From NCBI RefSeq assembly GCF_014205675.1, contig NZ_JACIIX010000001.1, forward strand, positions 544,989 through 608,988: DNA of 64,000 bases, read 5' to 3'. Both the position numbers and the translations under genes were made by a program. Below are positions 28,015 to 36,937 of the stretch, piece after piece. A model generated the notes under the pieces. That model worked only from the letters and a program-made list of their open reading frames with translations, had not been told where the DNA came from and did no database searches. This stretch comes from Novispirillum itersonii. Lineage in GTDB: Bacteria; Pseudomonadota; Alphaproteobacteria; Rhodospirillales; Rhodospirillaceae. How positions within the stretch are numbered: the first letter of the stretch is position 1; each line of letters starts with the position of its first letter.

Positions 28015-29114
28015 GCCAGAGCCTCGAATCCGGGAGGACAAGGCAGCGCCGGATCGGCCAGCACCAGTACCTTGAACAAAGTGCCCATTTTTCCTGGGTG
28101 AATCAAGCGGTGAACACCGCTGGAAATCTGTACCGCCTGCTGCGGTGTCGCCGTACGCATCAGGATGCGGGCCCGCTGCTCCGCCCCCAGTGCCGCCAGA
28201 AACCGTCCCTGTGTCATCGGCCCCCACGCTTTCGCCCCGGCGGCCTCTGCCGCTGCGGCAAGGCGGGCAAAATCTACATGGGCGGTGATGTCCACCGCCC
28301 CCGGGGTCTGAAGGGCCGGGACCGGCTGGTGATGCCGCAGCGCCTGAAGGGTCTCCCCCGGCGCACTGTCAGCATACCCATAATCAATCAGCAGCGCCAC
28401 GCCCCCCTGTGCCGCCAGCCGCGCCCCCAGCGCCGCCGCCACCTGCTGCCCGGCCGGGCACAGTTCGGCCAGCATGCCGGGCACCGGATCGGCAAAGGCC
28501 GGGCCAAGGGCCGCCACCTGCGCCGGATCCGCCTGCGGACCGGGGACAAAGACAAAAGCCTGTTCCGCCTCCGACCAGTCAACGCAGCGCAGCCGCCAGA
28601 CCGATCCATCAAACTCCAGCTGTTCAATCGGCAGGGCGTCGATGAATTCGTTGCCGACCATCAGCGCCGGTCCGTCGGGCAGGGTCGCCAGATCCTCATG
28701 CCAGACCGGCGTCAGCGGCAGACTGGCCAGACGGTCCTTCTGGGCCTGCCGCAGGGCCGGGCTCTGCTCCACCAGATGCAGGTCAACCGCTTCAAGGAAG
28801 CCCGGAACCCGGCTGACCGCGCGCAGGGCATCGGCAATCAGCACACCGCGCCCGGGGCCGAATTCCACCAGCCGCACCGGCTGCGGCTGGCCCATCTGCT
28901 GCCAGACCACCGCCAGCCACAGGCCGATCAGCTCGCCGAACACCTGACTGATTTCCGGCGCGGTGATGAAATCCCCGTCCGTCCCGAAGGCCCGGCCCTG
29001 GGCGTAATAGGTCCGGGCCGCCTCCGCCATCACCGTGCCCAGCGGCAGCGGGCCATCGGCCGCCATCTGCCGCCGCAGACGGTCCTGCAACACATCGGGG
29101 GTCAGATCCGTCAT
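28011..29114 (-). CDS. MidA/NDUFAF7-family SAM-dependent methyltransferase
   Basis: Class I methyltransferase of the family containing mitochondrial NDUFAF7, which methylates an arginine in a complex I subunit. The SAM loop is LVEFGPGRGVL, with GDFITAPEISQVFGELIG near the N-terminus and LIDYGYADSAPGETLQ further on. ATG at 29114 (MTDLTPDVLQDRL) overlaps the lgt stop by four bases, and its own stop overlaps pgeF in the same way. 367 aa. This order (lgt, midA, pgeF) is widespread in alphaproteobacteria. A complex I role is inferred from the family. Confidence 0.92.
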   Translation of the reverse strand: MTDLTPDVLQDRLRRQMAADGPLPLGTVMAEAARTYYAQGRAFGTDGDFITAPEISQVFGELIGLWLAVVWQQMGQPQPVRLVEFGPGRGVLIADALRAVSRVPGFLEAVDLHLVEQSPALRQAQKDRLASLPLTPVWHEDLATLPDGPALMVGNEFIDALPIEQLEFDGSVWRLRCVDWSEAEQAFVFVPGPQADPAQVAALGPAFADPVPGMLAELCPAGQQVAAALGARLAAQGGVALLIDYGYADSAPGETLQALRHHQPVPALQTPGAVDITAHVDFARLAAAAEAAGAKAWGPMTQGRFLAALGAEQRARILMRTATPQQAVQISSGVHRLIHPGKMGTLFKVLVLADPALPCPPGFEALA

Positions 29115-29947
29115 GCCGCCTGCCGGGACAGGGCCGGAACCGGGCGGCGCAGCGCCCACACCAGCAGGGCCACCCCGACGGCAATCATCGGCAGCGACAG
29201 CAACTGCCCCATCGACGCCCCGGCCCACAGCAGCCCGAGGAACGAATCCGGCTCGCGGAAGAACTCCACCGTGAAGCGGGCCGCGCCATAGCCGATCAGA
29301 AAGATCCCGCCCAACGCCCCATGGCGGTTGCGCAGAACAGGCCGGGTATAGAACAGCACCAGCATCAGGACCAGCAGCACCAGCCCTTCCAGCGCCGCTT
29401 CATACAACTGGCTGGGGTGGCGCGGCAGCGGCCCGCCATGCGGGAACACCATCGCCCACGCCACATCGGACGGACGGCCCCACAGTTCCCCGTTGATGAA
29501 GTTGGCCAGACGCCCGAACAGCAGCCCCAGCGGCACCACCGTCGCCACCATGTCACCGATGGCCAGAAACGGCAGCTTATGGCGGCGGGCAAACAGCACC
29601 ATCGCCAGTATCACCCCCAGCAGCCCGCCGTGGAAGGCCATGCCGCCCTGCCAGACCTGAAGGATTTCCGACGGATTGGCGAAATAGAACGACGGCTTGT
29701 AAAACAGCACATACCCCAGACGCCCGCCCAGAATGACCCCCAGCGTCACCCAGGTCAGCAGGTCATCCACCTGTTCGCCGGTGACCCTGACCCGGCCATC
29801 GGCGGTCAGGGTACGGGCCAGCCGCTTCATCAGCTGCCAGCCGCCGACCAGACCGGCGATATAGGCCAGCGCATACCAGCGCAGGGCCAGCGGCCCGATC
29901 TGCAGGGCAATCGGGTCAAAGGCGGGGAACTGCAGGGGGTCGGTCAT
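29111..29947 (-). CDS. lgt: prolipoprotein diacylglyceryl transferase
   Basis: Inner-membrane enzyme transferring diacylglyceryl from phosphatidylglycerol to the lipobox Cys of prolipoproteins. About seven hydrophobic segments are seen. The Lgt signature FGRLANFINGELWGRPSD and the motif GGMAFHGGLLG are present, plus HPSQLYEA. ATG at 29947 gives MTDPLQFPAFDPIALQIG; longer upstream frames run inside hldD and are rejected. 278 aa. It lies 8 bases after hldD, in the same probable operon as a lipoprotein gene. Confidence 0.96.
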   Translation of the reverse strand: MTDPLQFPAFDPIALQIGPLALRWYALAYIAGLVGGWQLMKRLARTLTADGRVRVTGEQVDDLLTWVTLGVILGGRLGYVLFYKPSFYFANPSEILQVWQGGMAFHGGLLGVILAMVLFARRHKLPFLAIGDMVATVVPLGLLFGRLANFINGELWGRPSDVAWAMVFPHGGPLPRHPSQLYEAALEGLVLLVLMLVLFYTRPVLRNRHGALGGIFLIGYGAARFTVEFFREPDSFLGLLWAGASMGQLLSLPMIAVGVALLVWALRRPVPALSRQAA

Positions 29948-29955
29948 GGCGGGCC

Positions 29956-30942
29956 TCAGCGGTAGGGGTCGGAAGTGTTGAGGAAGCCCGACACATACTG
30001 CCGCACCCCGTCTTCCAGCGAGGTGAAGGGTTTTTGATATCCGGCGGCGTGCAGGCGGTCCATCCGCGCCTCGGTGAAATACTGATACTTGTCGCGGATC
30101 GCCACCGGGGTATCGACGAAGCGGATGTTCGGTTCCTTGCCCATGGCGCGGTACACCGCCGAAGCGAGATCGAGGAAGCTGCGGGCCTTGCCGGTGCCGA
30201 CATTGAACAGGCCGCTGACACCGGGATTGTCGAGCAGCCACATCACCACATCGACCACATCGCCGACCCAGATGAAATCGCGCAGCTGCCCGCCGTCGGC
30301 GTAGCCGGGGTTGTGGGAACGGAACAGGTTGAAGTGGGTATTCTCCCGCGCATGCGGGAATACCTGCGACACCACCGAGGACTGGGCCCCCTTGTGGTAT
30401 TCATTCGGGCCATAAACATTGAAGAACTTCAGACCGGCCCACTGCGGCGGCACCGGATTGCCCTGAAGGATGCGGCGCGACACCCGGCGGTCAAACAGGT
30501 GTTTCGACCAGCCATAGGCATTCAGCGGGCGCAGGCGGGCCAGATGCTCCACCGAGCTGTCATCGTCAAAGCCGACCGACCCATCGCCGTAGGTCGCCGC
30601 CGAGGAAGCGTAGATGAACCGCACGTCATGCAGGGCACACCAGCGGTACAGGGCGATCGACAGATCAAAGTTGTTGGTGACGATCTTGTCGGCATCCCGT
30701 TCCGTGGTGGCGGAGATCGCCCCCATGTGGATGATCGCCTTCAGCTTCTTCTTGTGCAGGTCAAGGAAGCCGAAAATATGTTCCGGATGAACGATATCAA
30801 CGATCTCGCGCTTGACGATGTTGCGCCACTTCTCGCCATCCCGCAGGCGGTCAACGACCACCAGATCCTCTGCCCCCCGGGCCTCGAGAGCCGCCAGAAT
30901 GTTTGAGCCGATGAAACCGGCACCCCCTGTCACGACGTACAT
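29956..30942 (-). CDS. hldD: ADP-L-glycero-D-manno-heptose 6-epimerase
   Basis: Converts ADP-D,D-heptose to ADP-L,D-heptose for the lipopolysaccharide core. SDR-extended fold with NADP-binding GGAGFIGSN (7-15 region), active-site YGWSKHLFD (YxxxK), and the family segments FKFFNVYGPNEYHK-like (GLKFFNVYGPNEYHKG) and QLRDFIWVGDVV. ATG at 30942 gives MYVVTGGAGFIG. 328 aa. First gene of the hldD-lgt-midA-pgeF-lipoprotein run, with a good promoter candidate at 31033-31061. Together with the glycosyltransferases near 41-43 kb it indicates heptose-containing LPS. Confidence 0.95.
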   Translation of the reverse strand: MYVVTGGAGFIGSNILAALEARGAEDLVVVDRLRDGEKWRNIVKREIVDIVHPEHIFGFLDLHKKKLKAIIHMGAISATTERDADKIVTNNFDLSIALYRWCALHDVRFIYASSAATYGDGSVGFDDDSSVEHLARLRPLNAYGWSKHLFDRRVSRRILQGNPVPPQWAGLKFFNVYGPNEYHKGAQSSVVSQVFPHARENTHFNLFRSHNPGYADGGQLRDFIWVGDVVDVVMWLLDNPGVSGLFNVGTGKARSFLDLASAVYRAMGKEPNIRFVDTPVAIRDKYQYFTEARMDRLHAAGYQKPFTSLEDGVRQYVSGFLNTSDPYR

Positions 30943-31032
30943 GACCGCGCTCCCATCGCTGGCTTCCCGCTGCCTGCGGTACCCCGGCGGTCTGGCCGGT
31001 GGCAGGGGCGTAGAAGGAGTAAAGACCACAGA

Positions 31033-31061
31033 TGTATAGTAACTTGCAGGCATACCGGCAA
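31033..31061 (-). promoter_or_regulatory. sigma-70-like promoter of the hldD operon
   Basis: On the minus strand TTGCCG, 17 bases and TATACA lie about 90 bases before hldD. No competing element was seen in the divergent gap. Confidence 0.5.
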
Positions 31062-31220
31062 GGCCGCTGCGTCCTGCCTTGCGGCAGGGCGGTGCTGACG
31101 CCATAATGCGCCGCAGCGCCGGGTGGCGCAGTCGTTCTTTTTGTGTTCCTATCCATGGGACCGAAGGAATGCTATTCCTTTGCTGCTACCCCCTTACGGA
31201 ATGAGAGCGGAGTCCCTCCG

Positions 31221-31508
31221 ATGCAAACCCAAAGCCGCCTGTTTGATGATCTGGCCCGCGTTGCCGGCGGAGCGCTCGGGGCGCTGTCCGGTGTCCGGGA
31301 AGAAATCGAGCTGCTGGTGCGTGGCCGTCTGGAAAGCCTGCTGGCCGACATGGATCTGGTCTCCCGCGATGAATTCGAGACGGTGAAGGCCATGGCAGCC
31401 GAAGCCCGCGCCGAGAACGAGCGTCTGGCCGCCCGCATCGCCGCGCTGGAAGGCAAGGCCCCCGGCGCAGACGCAGACAGCGGCGCAGACACCGGCACCG
31501 GCGTCTGA
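31221..31508 (+). CDS. ubiK: ubiquinone biosynthesis accessory factor UbiK
   Basis: Small coiled-coil protein (BMFP/DUF526 family) that helps assemble the soluble Ubi complex with UbiJ. The 95-aa product begins MQTQSRLFDDLARVAGGALGAL (key residues LFDDLA and ARVAGGA) and continues into a helical heptad region (REEIELLVRGRLESLLADMDLVSRDEFETVKAM, in part). A short acidic Ala/Asp tail follows. ATG at 31221 after GCGGAG gives the family start, so the upstream codon at 31143 is rejected. With ubiE and ubiB at 11-14 kb this makes three ubiquinone genes in the window. Confidence 0.9.
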   Translation: MQTQSRLFDDLARVAGGALGALSGVREEIELLVRGRLESLLADMDLVSRDEFETVKAMAAEARAENERLAARIAALEGKAPGADADSGADTGTGV

Positions 31509-31532
31509 CGCCCCTTCCCTCCGTCCCGCTGT

Positions 31533-31564
31533 CTGCCGGACCGGGGCCTGTGGCCCACCGGCAG
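31533..31564 (+). terminator. possible hairpin after ubiK
   Basis: CTGCCGG/CCGGCAG with an inner GGGCC/GGCCC pairing. There is no T-run, so it may be only a structured spacer. Confidence 0.3.
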
Positions 31565-31636
31565 AAGCCTTCTTCATGAGTCCGGCTCCCCCCACGCGGC
31601 CCTGCCGCATCCGGACATGGTCAAAGGACTGAGGAT

Positions 31637-32137
31637 ATGCCGTCAGTGGTCATCGGATCTGACATCCTGCCCGCCAACCCCCTTGATCTGGTCGAGGAAG
31701 TGGCGCTGGGGCGGGACTGGCAGTCCGACCGCGTCAGCGACATGGAACTGGCCGTCGAGGTGCCGGGCCACTGGTGCAACTACGGCCTGTTTTTCGCCTG
31801 GGCGGAAGACATGGGCGCCCTGCATTTCTCCTGCGCGCTGGATATGCGGGTGCCCGACCGGCCCCGCCATCAGGTGCTGGAGCTGATCAACCTGCTGAAC
31901 GAACGGCTGTGGATGGGGCACTTCGCCCTGTGGACGGAACAGAGCCTGCCGGTGTTCCGCCATACCCTGCTGATCACCGAGCTGACCGCCGGGCGCGACA
32001 TGCTGAACAGCGTGATCGACATGGCGCTGGCCGAGGCCGAGCGGTTCTATCCGGCCTTCCAGTTCATCATCTGGGGCGGCAAAACCGCGGTGGAAGCCGT
32101 CGAAGCCGCCATGCTCGACACCGTCGGGCAGGCCTGA
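31637..32137 (+). CDS. YbjN domain-containing protein
   Basis: YbjN-family protein of 166 aa with a type III secretion chaperone-like fold; biochemical role unknown. Family features are the first domain strand NYGLFFAWAEDMGALHFSCALDMRVP (shortened: NYGLFF and LHFSCALDM), then LINLLNERLWMGHFALW and the C-terminal FYPAFQFIIWGGKTA. ATG at 31637 after GAGGAT. It follows ubiK at 128 bases, the usual alphaproteobacterial order; the third usual partner, proC, is replaced here by an alkA-like gene. Confidence 0.88.
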   Translation: MPSVVIGSDILPANPLDLVEEVALGRDWQSDRVSDMELAVEVPGHWCNYGLFFAWAEDMGALHFSCALDMRVPDRPRHQVLELINLLNERLWMGHFALWTEQSLPVFRHTLLITELTAGRDMLNSVIDMALAEAERFYPAFQFIIWGGKTAVEAVEAAMLDTVGQA

Positions 32138-32148
32138 CCCCGGCGGCC

Positions 32149-33045
32149 ATGTCCCGCACCCTCTCCTACACCCTGCCGGTCCCGGCCCCCTATGACGGGC
32201 CGCAGATTCTGGGGCATCTGGCCTTCCGGGCCCTGCCCGGGGTGGAAAAGGGCAGCGCCGACCACTGGTGCCGGTCCCTGCGCCTGCCCGATGGCAGCCC
32301 GGCGGTGATCACCGTCCGCTTTGATCCGCTGGCCCCAGCCCTGCGGATCACCCTGACCGGCACCGCCTTGCCGGACGGGGCGGAGCAGGCCGTCACCGAT
32401 GCGGTCAGCCGGGTGTTTGATACCGCCACCGATCCCCGGACCATCCGCGCTGTCCTCGGCCGCGATCCCCGCCTTGCCCCCCTGATTGACCGGTTTCCCG
32501 GCCTGCGCATCCCCGGCCTGTGGGATCCGTTCGAGGCGGTGATGCGGGCGATGCTGGGGCAACAGGTGACAGTGCGGGCGGCCCGGACCCTCGGCGGGCG
32601 GCTGGTGGAGCGCTGCGGCGATGATCTGCCGGAAGACCTGCACTGCGGCAGCATCACCCGGCTGTTTCCCACACCGGCGGCGGTCGCCACCGCCACGCTG
32701 GAGTCCTTTGGTATGCCGGGGCGACGGATAGCTGCCCTACAGGCGTTGGCGGCCCGGGTGGCGGACGATCCGGCCTGCCTGCACCCGGCGCCGACACTGG
32801 AGGAAACCTCAGCCCGCCTGTGCGCCCTGCCGGGAATCGGCCCCTGGACCGCCCATTACGTTGCCCTGCGCTATCATCGCTTCGCCGATGCCTTTCCGGC
32901 CGCCGATATCGGCCTGCTGCGGGCGATGGAAGACAACGGCGCCCGCCCCAGCCCGGCCGCCCTGACCGCCCGCGCCGAAGGCTGGCGCCCGTGGCGGGCC
33001 TATGCCGCCCAGTTGCTGTGGACCTCCGACGCCGGATCCCTGTGA
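32149..33045 (+). CDS. DNA-3-methyladenine glycosylase II (AlkA-like)
   Basis: Base-excision glycosylase removing alkylated purines. The 298-aa protein has an AlkA N-terminal domain. A helix-hairpin-helix GPD domain follows, with hairpin LCALPGIGPWTAHYVALR (224-241) and catalytic Asp253 in FPAADIGLLRAM. MLGQQVTVRAART is the usual AlkA QQ motif region. ATG at 32149 is 11 bases after the ybjN stop; the longer upstream frame lies inside ybjN and is rejected. Probably co-transcribed with ybjN. There is no Ada regulator nearby. Confidence 0.92.
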   Translation: MSRTLSYTLPVPAPYDGPQILGHLAFRALPGVEKGSADHWCRSLRLPDGSPAVITVRFDPLAPALRITLTGTALPDGAEQAVTDAVSRVFDTATDPRTIRAVLGRDPRLAPLIDRFPGLRIPGLWDPFEAVMRAMLGQQVTVRAARTLGGRLVERCGDDLPEDLHCGSITRLFPTPAAVATATLESFGMPGRRIAALQALAARVADDPACLHPAPTLEETSARLCALPGIGPWTAHYVALRYHRFADAFPAADIGLLRAMEDNGARPSPAALTARAEGWRPWRAYAAQLLWTSDAGSL

Positions 33046-33070
33046 TCCGCCCGCCGCCTCATGCCCTGCG

Positions 33071-33149
33071 GCTATACCCTGCCGCTATACCCTGATAGAA
33101 AAACAACAATCCTGATTGCGATCCGGCGACGAAAGCGCGATGATCGCAA
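33071..33149 (+). promoter_or_regulatory. direct and inverted repeats upstream of the SulP gene
   Basis: GCTATACCCTG occurs twice, 13 bases apart (33071 and 33084). Then TTGCGATC (33116-33123) and GATCGCAA (33142-33149) form a perfect 8-bp dyad. All lie within 120 bases of the SulP start. A regulator site is possible, but no known consensus was recognised. Confidence 0.35.
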
Positions 33150-33189
33150 AACCCCTTCTGAAATCCTGATTTTTCCGACTGGATCCATC

Positions 33190-34818
33190 ATGCCTGCGCT
33201 GATCGAAGCGTACCGGGCCGGGTTACTTGGTCGACAGCACTGGCTGCCCAACATCATTGCCGGCGTTATTGTCGGCGTGGTGGCCCTGCCCCTTGCCATG
33301 GCGTTTGCCATTGCCTCCGGCACCAAACCGGAGCAGGGCCTGTACACGGCGATTATCGCCGGGCTGGCCGCCGCCCTGTTCGGCGGCAGCCGCCTTCAGG
33401 TCACCGGCCCCACCGGGGCCTTTATCGTTATCCTGTCCGGCATCACCGCCACCTATGGCATTGCCGGGCTGCAACTGGCCACCCTGATGGCCGGACTGAT
33501 GCTGATCGCCATGGGCCTGACCCGGATGGGCGGACTGATCCGGTTTATCCCGACTCCGGTGATCGTCGGCTTCACCGCCGGGATCGCCATCATCATCTGG
33601 GTCGGACAATGGCAGGACTTTTTCGGGCTGCCCGCCCCGACCGGACGGCACTTCCATCAGAAACTGCTGTTCCTGCTGGAACATCTGCCGCAGATGCATC
33701 TGGCCACCACCGGGATTGCCGTGTTCTCGCTGCTGGTGGTGGTTCTGGCCCCACGCCTGAAGCCGCTGCGGCGGGTGCCCGGCCCGCTGCTGGCCCTGAT
33801 CGCCGGAACCCTGCTGTATAAGCTGACCGGGCCGGACGGAGTGCGCACCATCGGCTCCGCCTTCGGCGGGATCCCGCAGACCCTGCCGTCCTTCTCGCTG
33901 CCGGACATCCGGATCAGCCATGTGGTGGAACTGATCGGCCCCGCCTTCACCATCGCCATGCTGGGGGCCATCGAGTCGCTGCTGTCCGCCGTCGTCGCCG
34001 ACGGCATGGCCGGAACCCGCCATAATCCCAATCAGGAACTGGTCGGACAGGGCATCGCCAATATTCTGGCCCCGCTGTTCGGCGGCTTTGCCGCCACCGG
34101 GGCGCTGGCCCGCACCGCCACCAATGTCCGCAACGGTGCCACCACGCCGCTGTCCTCAATCGTTCATGCCATCACCCTGATCGCGGTGATCCTGCTGCTG
34201 GCCCCGCTGGCCGCCGATGTACCGCTGGCCGTTCTCGCCGCCATCCTGTTTGTGGTGGCGTGGAACATGAGCGAGCTGCATCACGTGGTCAAACTGGTGC
34301 AGCACGCCCCCCGATCCGACGCGGTGATCCTGCTGGTGACCCTGACCCTGACCGTCTTCGCCGATCTGGTGGTGGCGGTGAACATCGGGGTGATTCTGGC
34401 GATGTTGCAGTTCCTGCGGCGGATGTCGAGCAGCGTGGAAATCCGTCAGGCCGAAACCCACGACCTGCCGCCGGATCTGCCGCCGGGGGTGCTGGTGTTC
34501 ATGCTGGACGGACCAATGTTCTTCGGCGCGGTGGAAACCTTTGAACGGGCGCTGGCCGGAACCCACACCGACCCGAAAGTGCTGATCCTGCGCCTGCGCT
34601 GGGTGCCCTTCATCGACGGCACCGGGCTGGAAACACTGGAAGAAGTCATCACCGACCTACACCGGCGCGGAGTGCGGGTGATGATCACCGGGGCCAATGC
34701 CACCGTGCTGGGCAAACTGTCCCGCGCCGGAATTGATGCCCTGCTGGGGCCGGAAAACATCCAGCCGTCGCTGGACGCCGCCCTGAGTGTGGTCAAGGAG
34801 AAAGCGGCGGCGGAGTAA
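33190..34818 (+). CDS. SulP-family anion transporter with STAS domain
   Basis: Inner-membrane transporter of the SulP/SLC26 family (sulfate, bicarbonate or dicarboxylate). About 10-14 hydrophobic segments run from residue 15 to about 400. Marks include NIIAGVIVGVVALPLAMAF, PEQGLYTAIIAGLAAALFGGS (key LYTAI, FGGS), QVTGPTGAFIVI and the NQELVGQGIANILAPLFGG loop. A C-terminal STAS domain (about 440-540) has FIDGTGLETLE where anti-sigma antagonists carry Ser. ATG at 33190 is preferred; the frame upstream is short and hydrophilic. 542 aa. No carbonic anhydrase or sulfate genes lie next to it, so the substrate is open. Confidence 0.92.
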   Translation: MPALIEAYRAGLLGRQHWLPNIIAGVIVGVVALPLAMAFAIASGTKPEQGLYTAIIAGLAAALFGGSRLQVTGPTGAFIVILSGITATYGIAGLQLATLMAGLMLIAMGLTRMGGLIRFIPTPVIVGFTAGIAIIIWVGQWQDFFGLPAPTGRHFHQKLLFLLEHLPQMHLATTGIAVFSLLVVVLAPRLKPLRRVPGPLLALIAGTLLYKLTGPDGVRTIGSAFGGIPQTLPSFSLPDIRISHVVELIGPAFTIAMLGAIESLLSAVVADGMAGTRHNPNQELVGQGIANILAPLFGGFAATGALARTATNVRNGATTPLSSIVHAITLIAVILLLAPLAADVPLAVLAAILFVVAWNMSELHHVVKLVQHAPRSDAVILLVTLTLTVFADLVVAVNIGVILAMLQFLRRMSSSVEIRQAETHDLPPDLPPGVLVFMLDGPMFFGAVETFERALAGTHTDPKVLILRLRWVPFIDGTGLETLEEVITDLHRRGVRVMITGANATVLGKLSRAGIDALLGPENIQPSLDAALSVVKEKAAAE

Positions 34819-34839
34819 TCCGCCGCCACCCTTGCAGAA

Positions 34840-35871
34840 TTATTCAGCCTGCTCAAACCCGGTCAGGACATTGGCAACGTTGGTGCCAATGTCGGCCACC
34901 GCATAACCGCCTTCCTGCACGAACACCGTCGGCAGGCCGAGTGTGGCAATCTTCGCCCCGATCAGCGGGTAATGCTGCTGGCCCAGTGTGAAGGCGCTGA
35001 TCGGGTCGTTCTCGTAGGTATCCACCCCCAGCGAGATCACCACCGCATCCGGGGCATAGTCGCGGATCACCGCCAGCGCCTGATCCAGCGTCGCGCTGTA
35101 CTCATCCCAGCCGGTGCCACGCGGCAGCGGGAAGTTGTGGCAGAAGCCCTCGCCCTTGCCTTCTCCGCGTTCATCGGCAAACCCCCGGAAGAACGGATAC
35201 TCGGTTTCCGGCGAGCCATGCACCGACACCGTCATCACGTCCTCGCGCGACCAGAAGATATCCTGCGTGCCGTTACCGTGATGGTAATCGACATCCAGCA
35301 CCACCACGCGGGCCGACCCGTGATCGCGCAGATACTGGGCAGCAATAGCGGCATTGTTGAGGAAGCAGTAGCCACCGTAAGTGCTGGCCCCGGCATGGTG
35401 GCCGGGCGGGCGGCACAGGGCATAGGCGCTGCGCTCCCCGTCCGCCACCAGCGCCGCCGCCGTCAGGGCGCAGTGGGCCGAGGCCAGAACCGCATCCCAT
35501 GTGCCTTCGACGATCGGGGTTCCGGCGTCATAGCAGTAATAGCCCAGCTTGCCGTTGATGCCCGGCGGGATCACGTCCTGCCGCATCGAGCGGGCGGCAA
35601 AGCCGCTGGGCAGCATGAAGCCGTCCTTGCCGATGGCTTTCCACTGGTCAAAGGCGGTGCGCAGAAAGGTGACGAAGGCGGCATCATGCACCTTCAGCAC
35701 CGTTTCCAGCGCAAACGGGCGGGGTTTGATCACCTCCAGCCCGGCCGTCTGGACCGCCGACAGAATATAATCGGCGCGGACCGGCATTTCGTAACAGGGA
35801 ACCAGTTCCCCCCGGTGCAGTTCTTTCCCGCCGTCGTGGCGGCTGTGCAGCGGGGAATAGACGGCTTTCAT
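34840..35871 (-). CDS. acetylpolyamine amidohydrolase (histone deacetylase family)
   Basis: Zinc hydrolase of the class II HDAC-like group that deacetylates acetylputrescine, acetylspermidine and similar compounds. Active-site motifs are RPPGHHAG (tandem His), TYGGYCFLNNAAIA, the zinc ligands in VVLDVDYHHGNGTQDIF, ISLGVDTYENDPIS and the transition-state Tyr in QEGGYAV. The N-terminal KAVYSPLHSRHDGGKEL, with an insert before the core, matches bacterial acetylpolyamine amidohydrolases. 343 aa with ATG at 35871. It stands alone, divergent from a small secreted protein gene. Confidence 0.9.
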   Translation of the reverse strand: MKAVYSPLHSRHDGGKELHRGELVPCYEMPVRADYILSAVQTAGLEVIKPRPFALETVLKVHDAAFVTFLRTAFDQWKAIGKDGFMLPSGFAARSMRQDVIPPGINGKLGYYCYDAGTPIVEGTWDAVLASAHCALTAAALVADGERSAYALCRPPGHHAGASTYGGYCFLNNAAIAAQYLRDHGSARVVVLDVDYHHGNGTQDIFWSREDVMTVSVHGSPETEYPFFRGFADERGEGKGEGFCHNFPLPRGTGWDEYSATLDQALAVIRDYAPDAVVISLGVDTYENDPISAFTLGQQHYPLIGAKIATLGLPTVFVQEGGYAVADIGTNVANVLTGFEQAE

Positions 35872-35921
35872 GGCGCGGCATCCTGTCATGTGTGGCGGGG
35901 AGACGGGGGAGTCATAAGGAT

Positions 35922-35950
35922 TTGGCAATCACCCTGTGTCAGACTAGACT
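35922..35950 (+). promoter_or_regulatory. candidate promoter for the 36-kb small-gene cluster
   Basis: TTGGCA, 17 bases and TAGACT, 48 bases before the ATG at 35998. The -10 match is modest. Confidence 0.4.
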
Positions 35951-35997
35951 CAATTCCAATCCGCCCGCTACCCCTGACTGGCCGGACCACGCCCCGC

Positions 35998-36354
35998 ATG
36001 AACCGCCTTTTTTCCGCCCCGCTGACCGTGACCGCCGCCGCCCTGCTGCTGGCAGCGGCCCCGGCCTTGGCGTGGGACACCAACACCCGGGTTTATGCCA
36101 CCTCGACCTCCCCCTACTGGGAGGTCGGGAAGATCGACAATGACCTGTCGCGCCTGTGTACGCTGGGGACCTTCAACCAGAAGCGGGTCGCACAGGTCTA
36201 TATCCAGTTCACCGGCCAGAAAGGGCGCGGCATCACCGGCATCGCCAAAAAGGACTTCAACCTGAAGGACCCGCAGGGCAAGGCGGTGGACGGCAAGACC
36301 TACCACTTCTACGCCGACGGCACGAGCCAGTGTAAGGTCTACGTCGCCCCGTAA
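35998..36354 (+). CDS. small secreted protein of unknown function, 118 aa
   Basis: The signal peptide is clear ([16 protein letters not shown], then W). The mature part of about 93 residues has two Cys (RLCTLG and TSQCKVYV) that could form a disulfide, and repeated Lys/Gly/Tyr-rich strands ([24 protein letters not shown]). I do not recognise the family. ATG at 35998 lies 48 bases after a promoter candidate. It is followed by creA on the same strand, 79 bases on, so the two may share a transcript. A similar downstream placement of creA hints at a periplasmic role but gives no function. Confidence 0.75.
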   Translation: MNRLFSAPLTVTAAALLLAAAPALAWDTNTRVYATSTSPYWEVGKIDNDLSRLCTLGTFNQKRVAQVYIQFTGQKGRGITGIAKKDFNLKDPQGKAVDGKTYHFYADGTSQCKVYVAP

Positions 36355-36433
36355 AATCGCAGACACCCCCTTTCGCGAATACAGAAACCACCCTATCTTC
36401 AGGGTCTTCCCGTCCGCTCACTCAGGAGCAGCC

Positions 36434-36937
36434 ATGATCCGCCTTCCGTCCCTGCCCGCCTGCACCGCCCGCCTTGCCGTGGCCGTGGTGGCCGGGCTGC
36501 TGTCGCTGTCAGCCCCGACCGCACAGGCCGAGGAAATCGGCAGCGTTGATACGGTGTTCAAGCTGCTCGGCCCCAACCACAAGATCGTGATTGATGCTTT
36601 CGACGACCCGGATATTCCCGGTGTCGCCTGCCACATCAGCCGGGCCCGCACCGGCGGTATCAAGGGTGGCCTCGGGCTGGCCGAAGATACGTCGGATGCC
36701 TCCATCGCCTGCCGTCAGGTCGGGCCGATCACCCTGCCCGCCAATCTGAAGAAGCGGGATGGCGAGAGCATTTTCTCCGAGCGCCGATCCCTGATTTTCA
36801 AGAAGCTTCAGGTGGTGCGTTTCTACGACGAAAAGCGCAACACGCTGGTTTACATGTCCTATTCGGACCGGGTGATCGAAGGATCGCCGAAGAACGCCAT
36901 TTCCACCGTGCCGGTGATGCCATGGGCGAAACCTTAA
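36434..36937 (+). CDS. creA: CreA family protein
   Basis: Secreted protein of the CreA family; function unknown. Signal peptide to about residue 33 ([19 protein letters not shown]). Family body: [38 protein letters not shown] (key residues VDTVFK, DAFDDP, VACHIS), a C-C pair in ASIACRQVG and [23 protein letters not shown] at 36434 after CAGGAG is well supported. 167 aa. Its 3' end overlaps the next gene by 16 bases. Confidence 0.92.
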   Translation: MIRLPSLPACTARLAVAVVAGLLSLSAPTAQAEEIGSVDTVFKLLGPNHKIVIDAFDDPDIPGVACHISRARTGGIKGGLGLAEDTSDASIACRQVGPITLPANLKKRDGESIFSERRSLIFKKLQVVRFYDEKRNTLVYMSYSDRVIEGSPKNAISTVPVMPWAKP

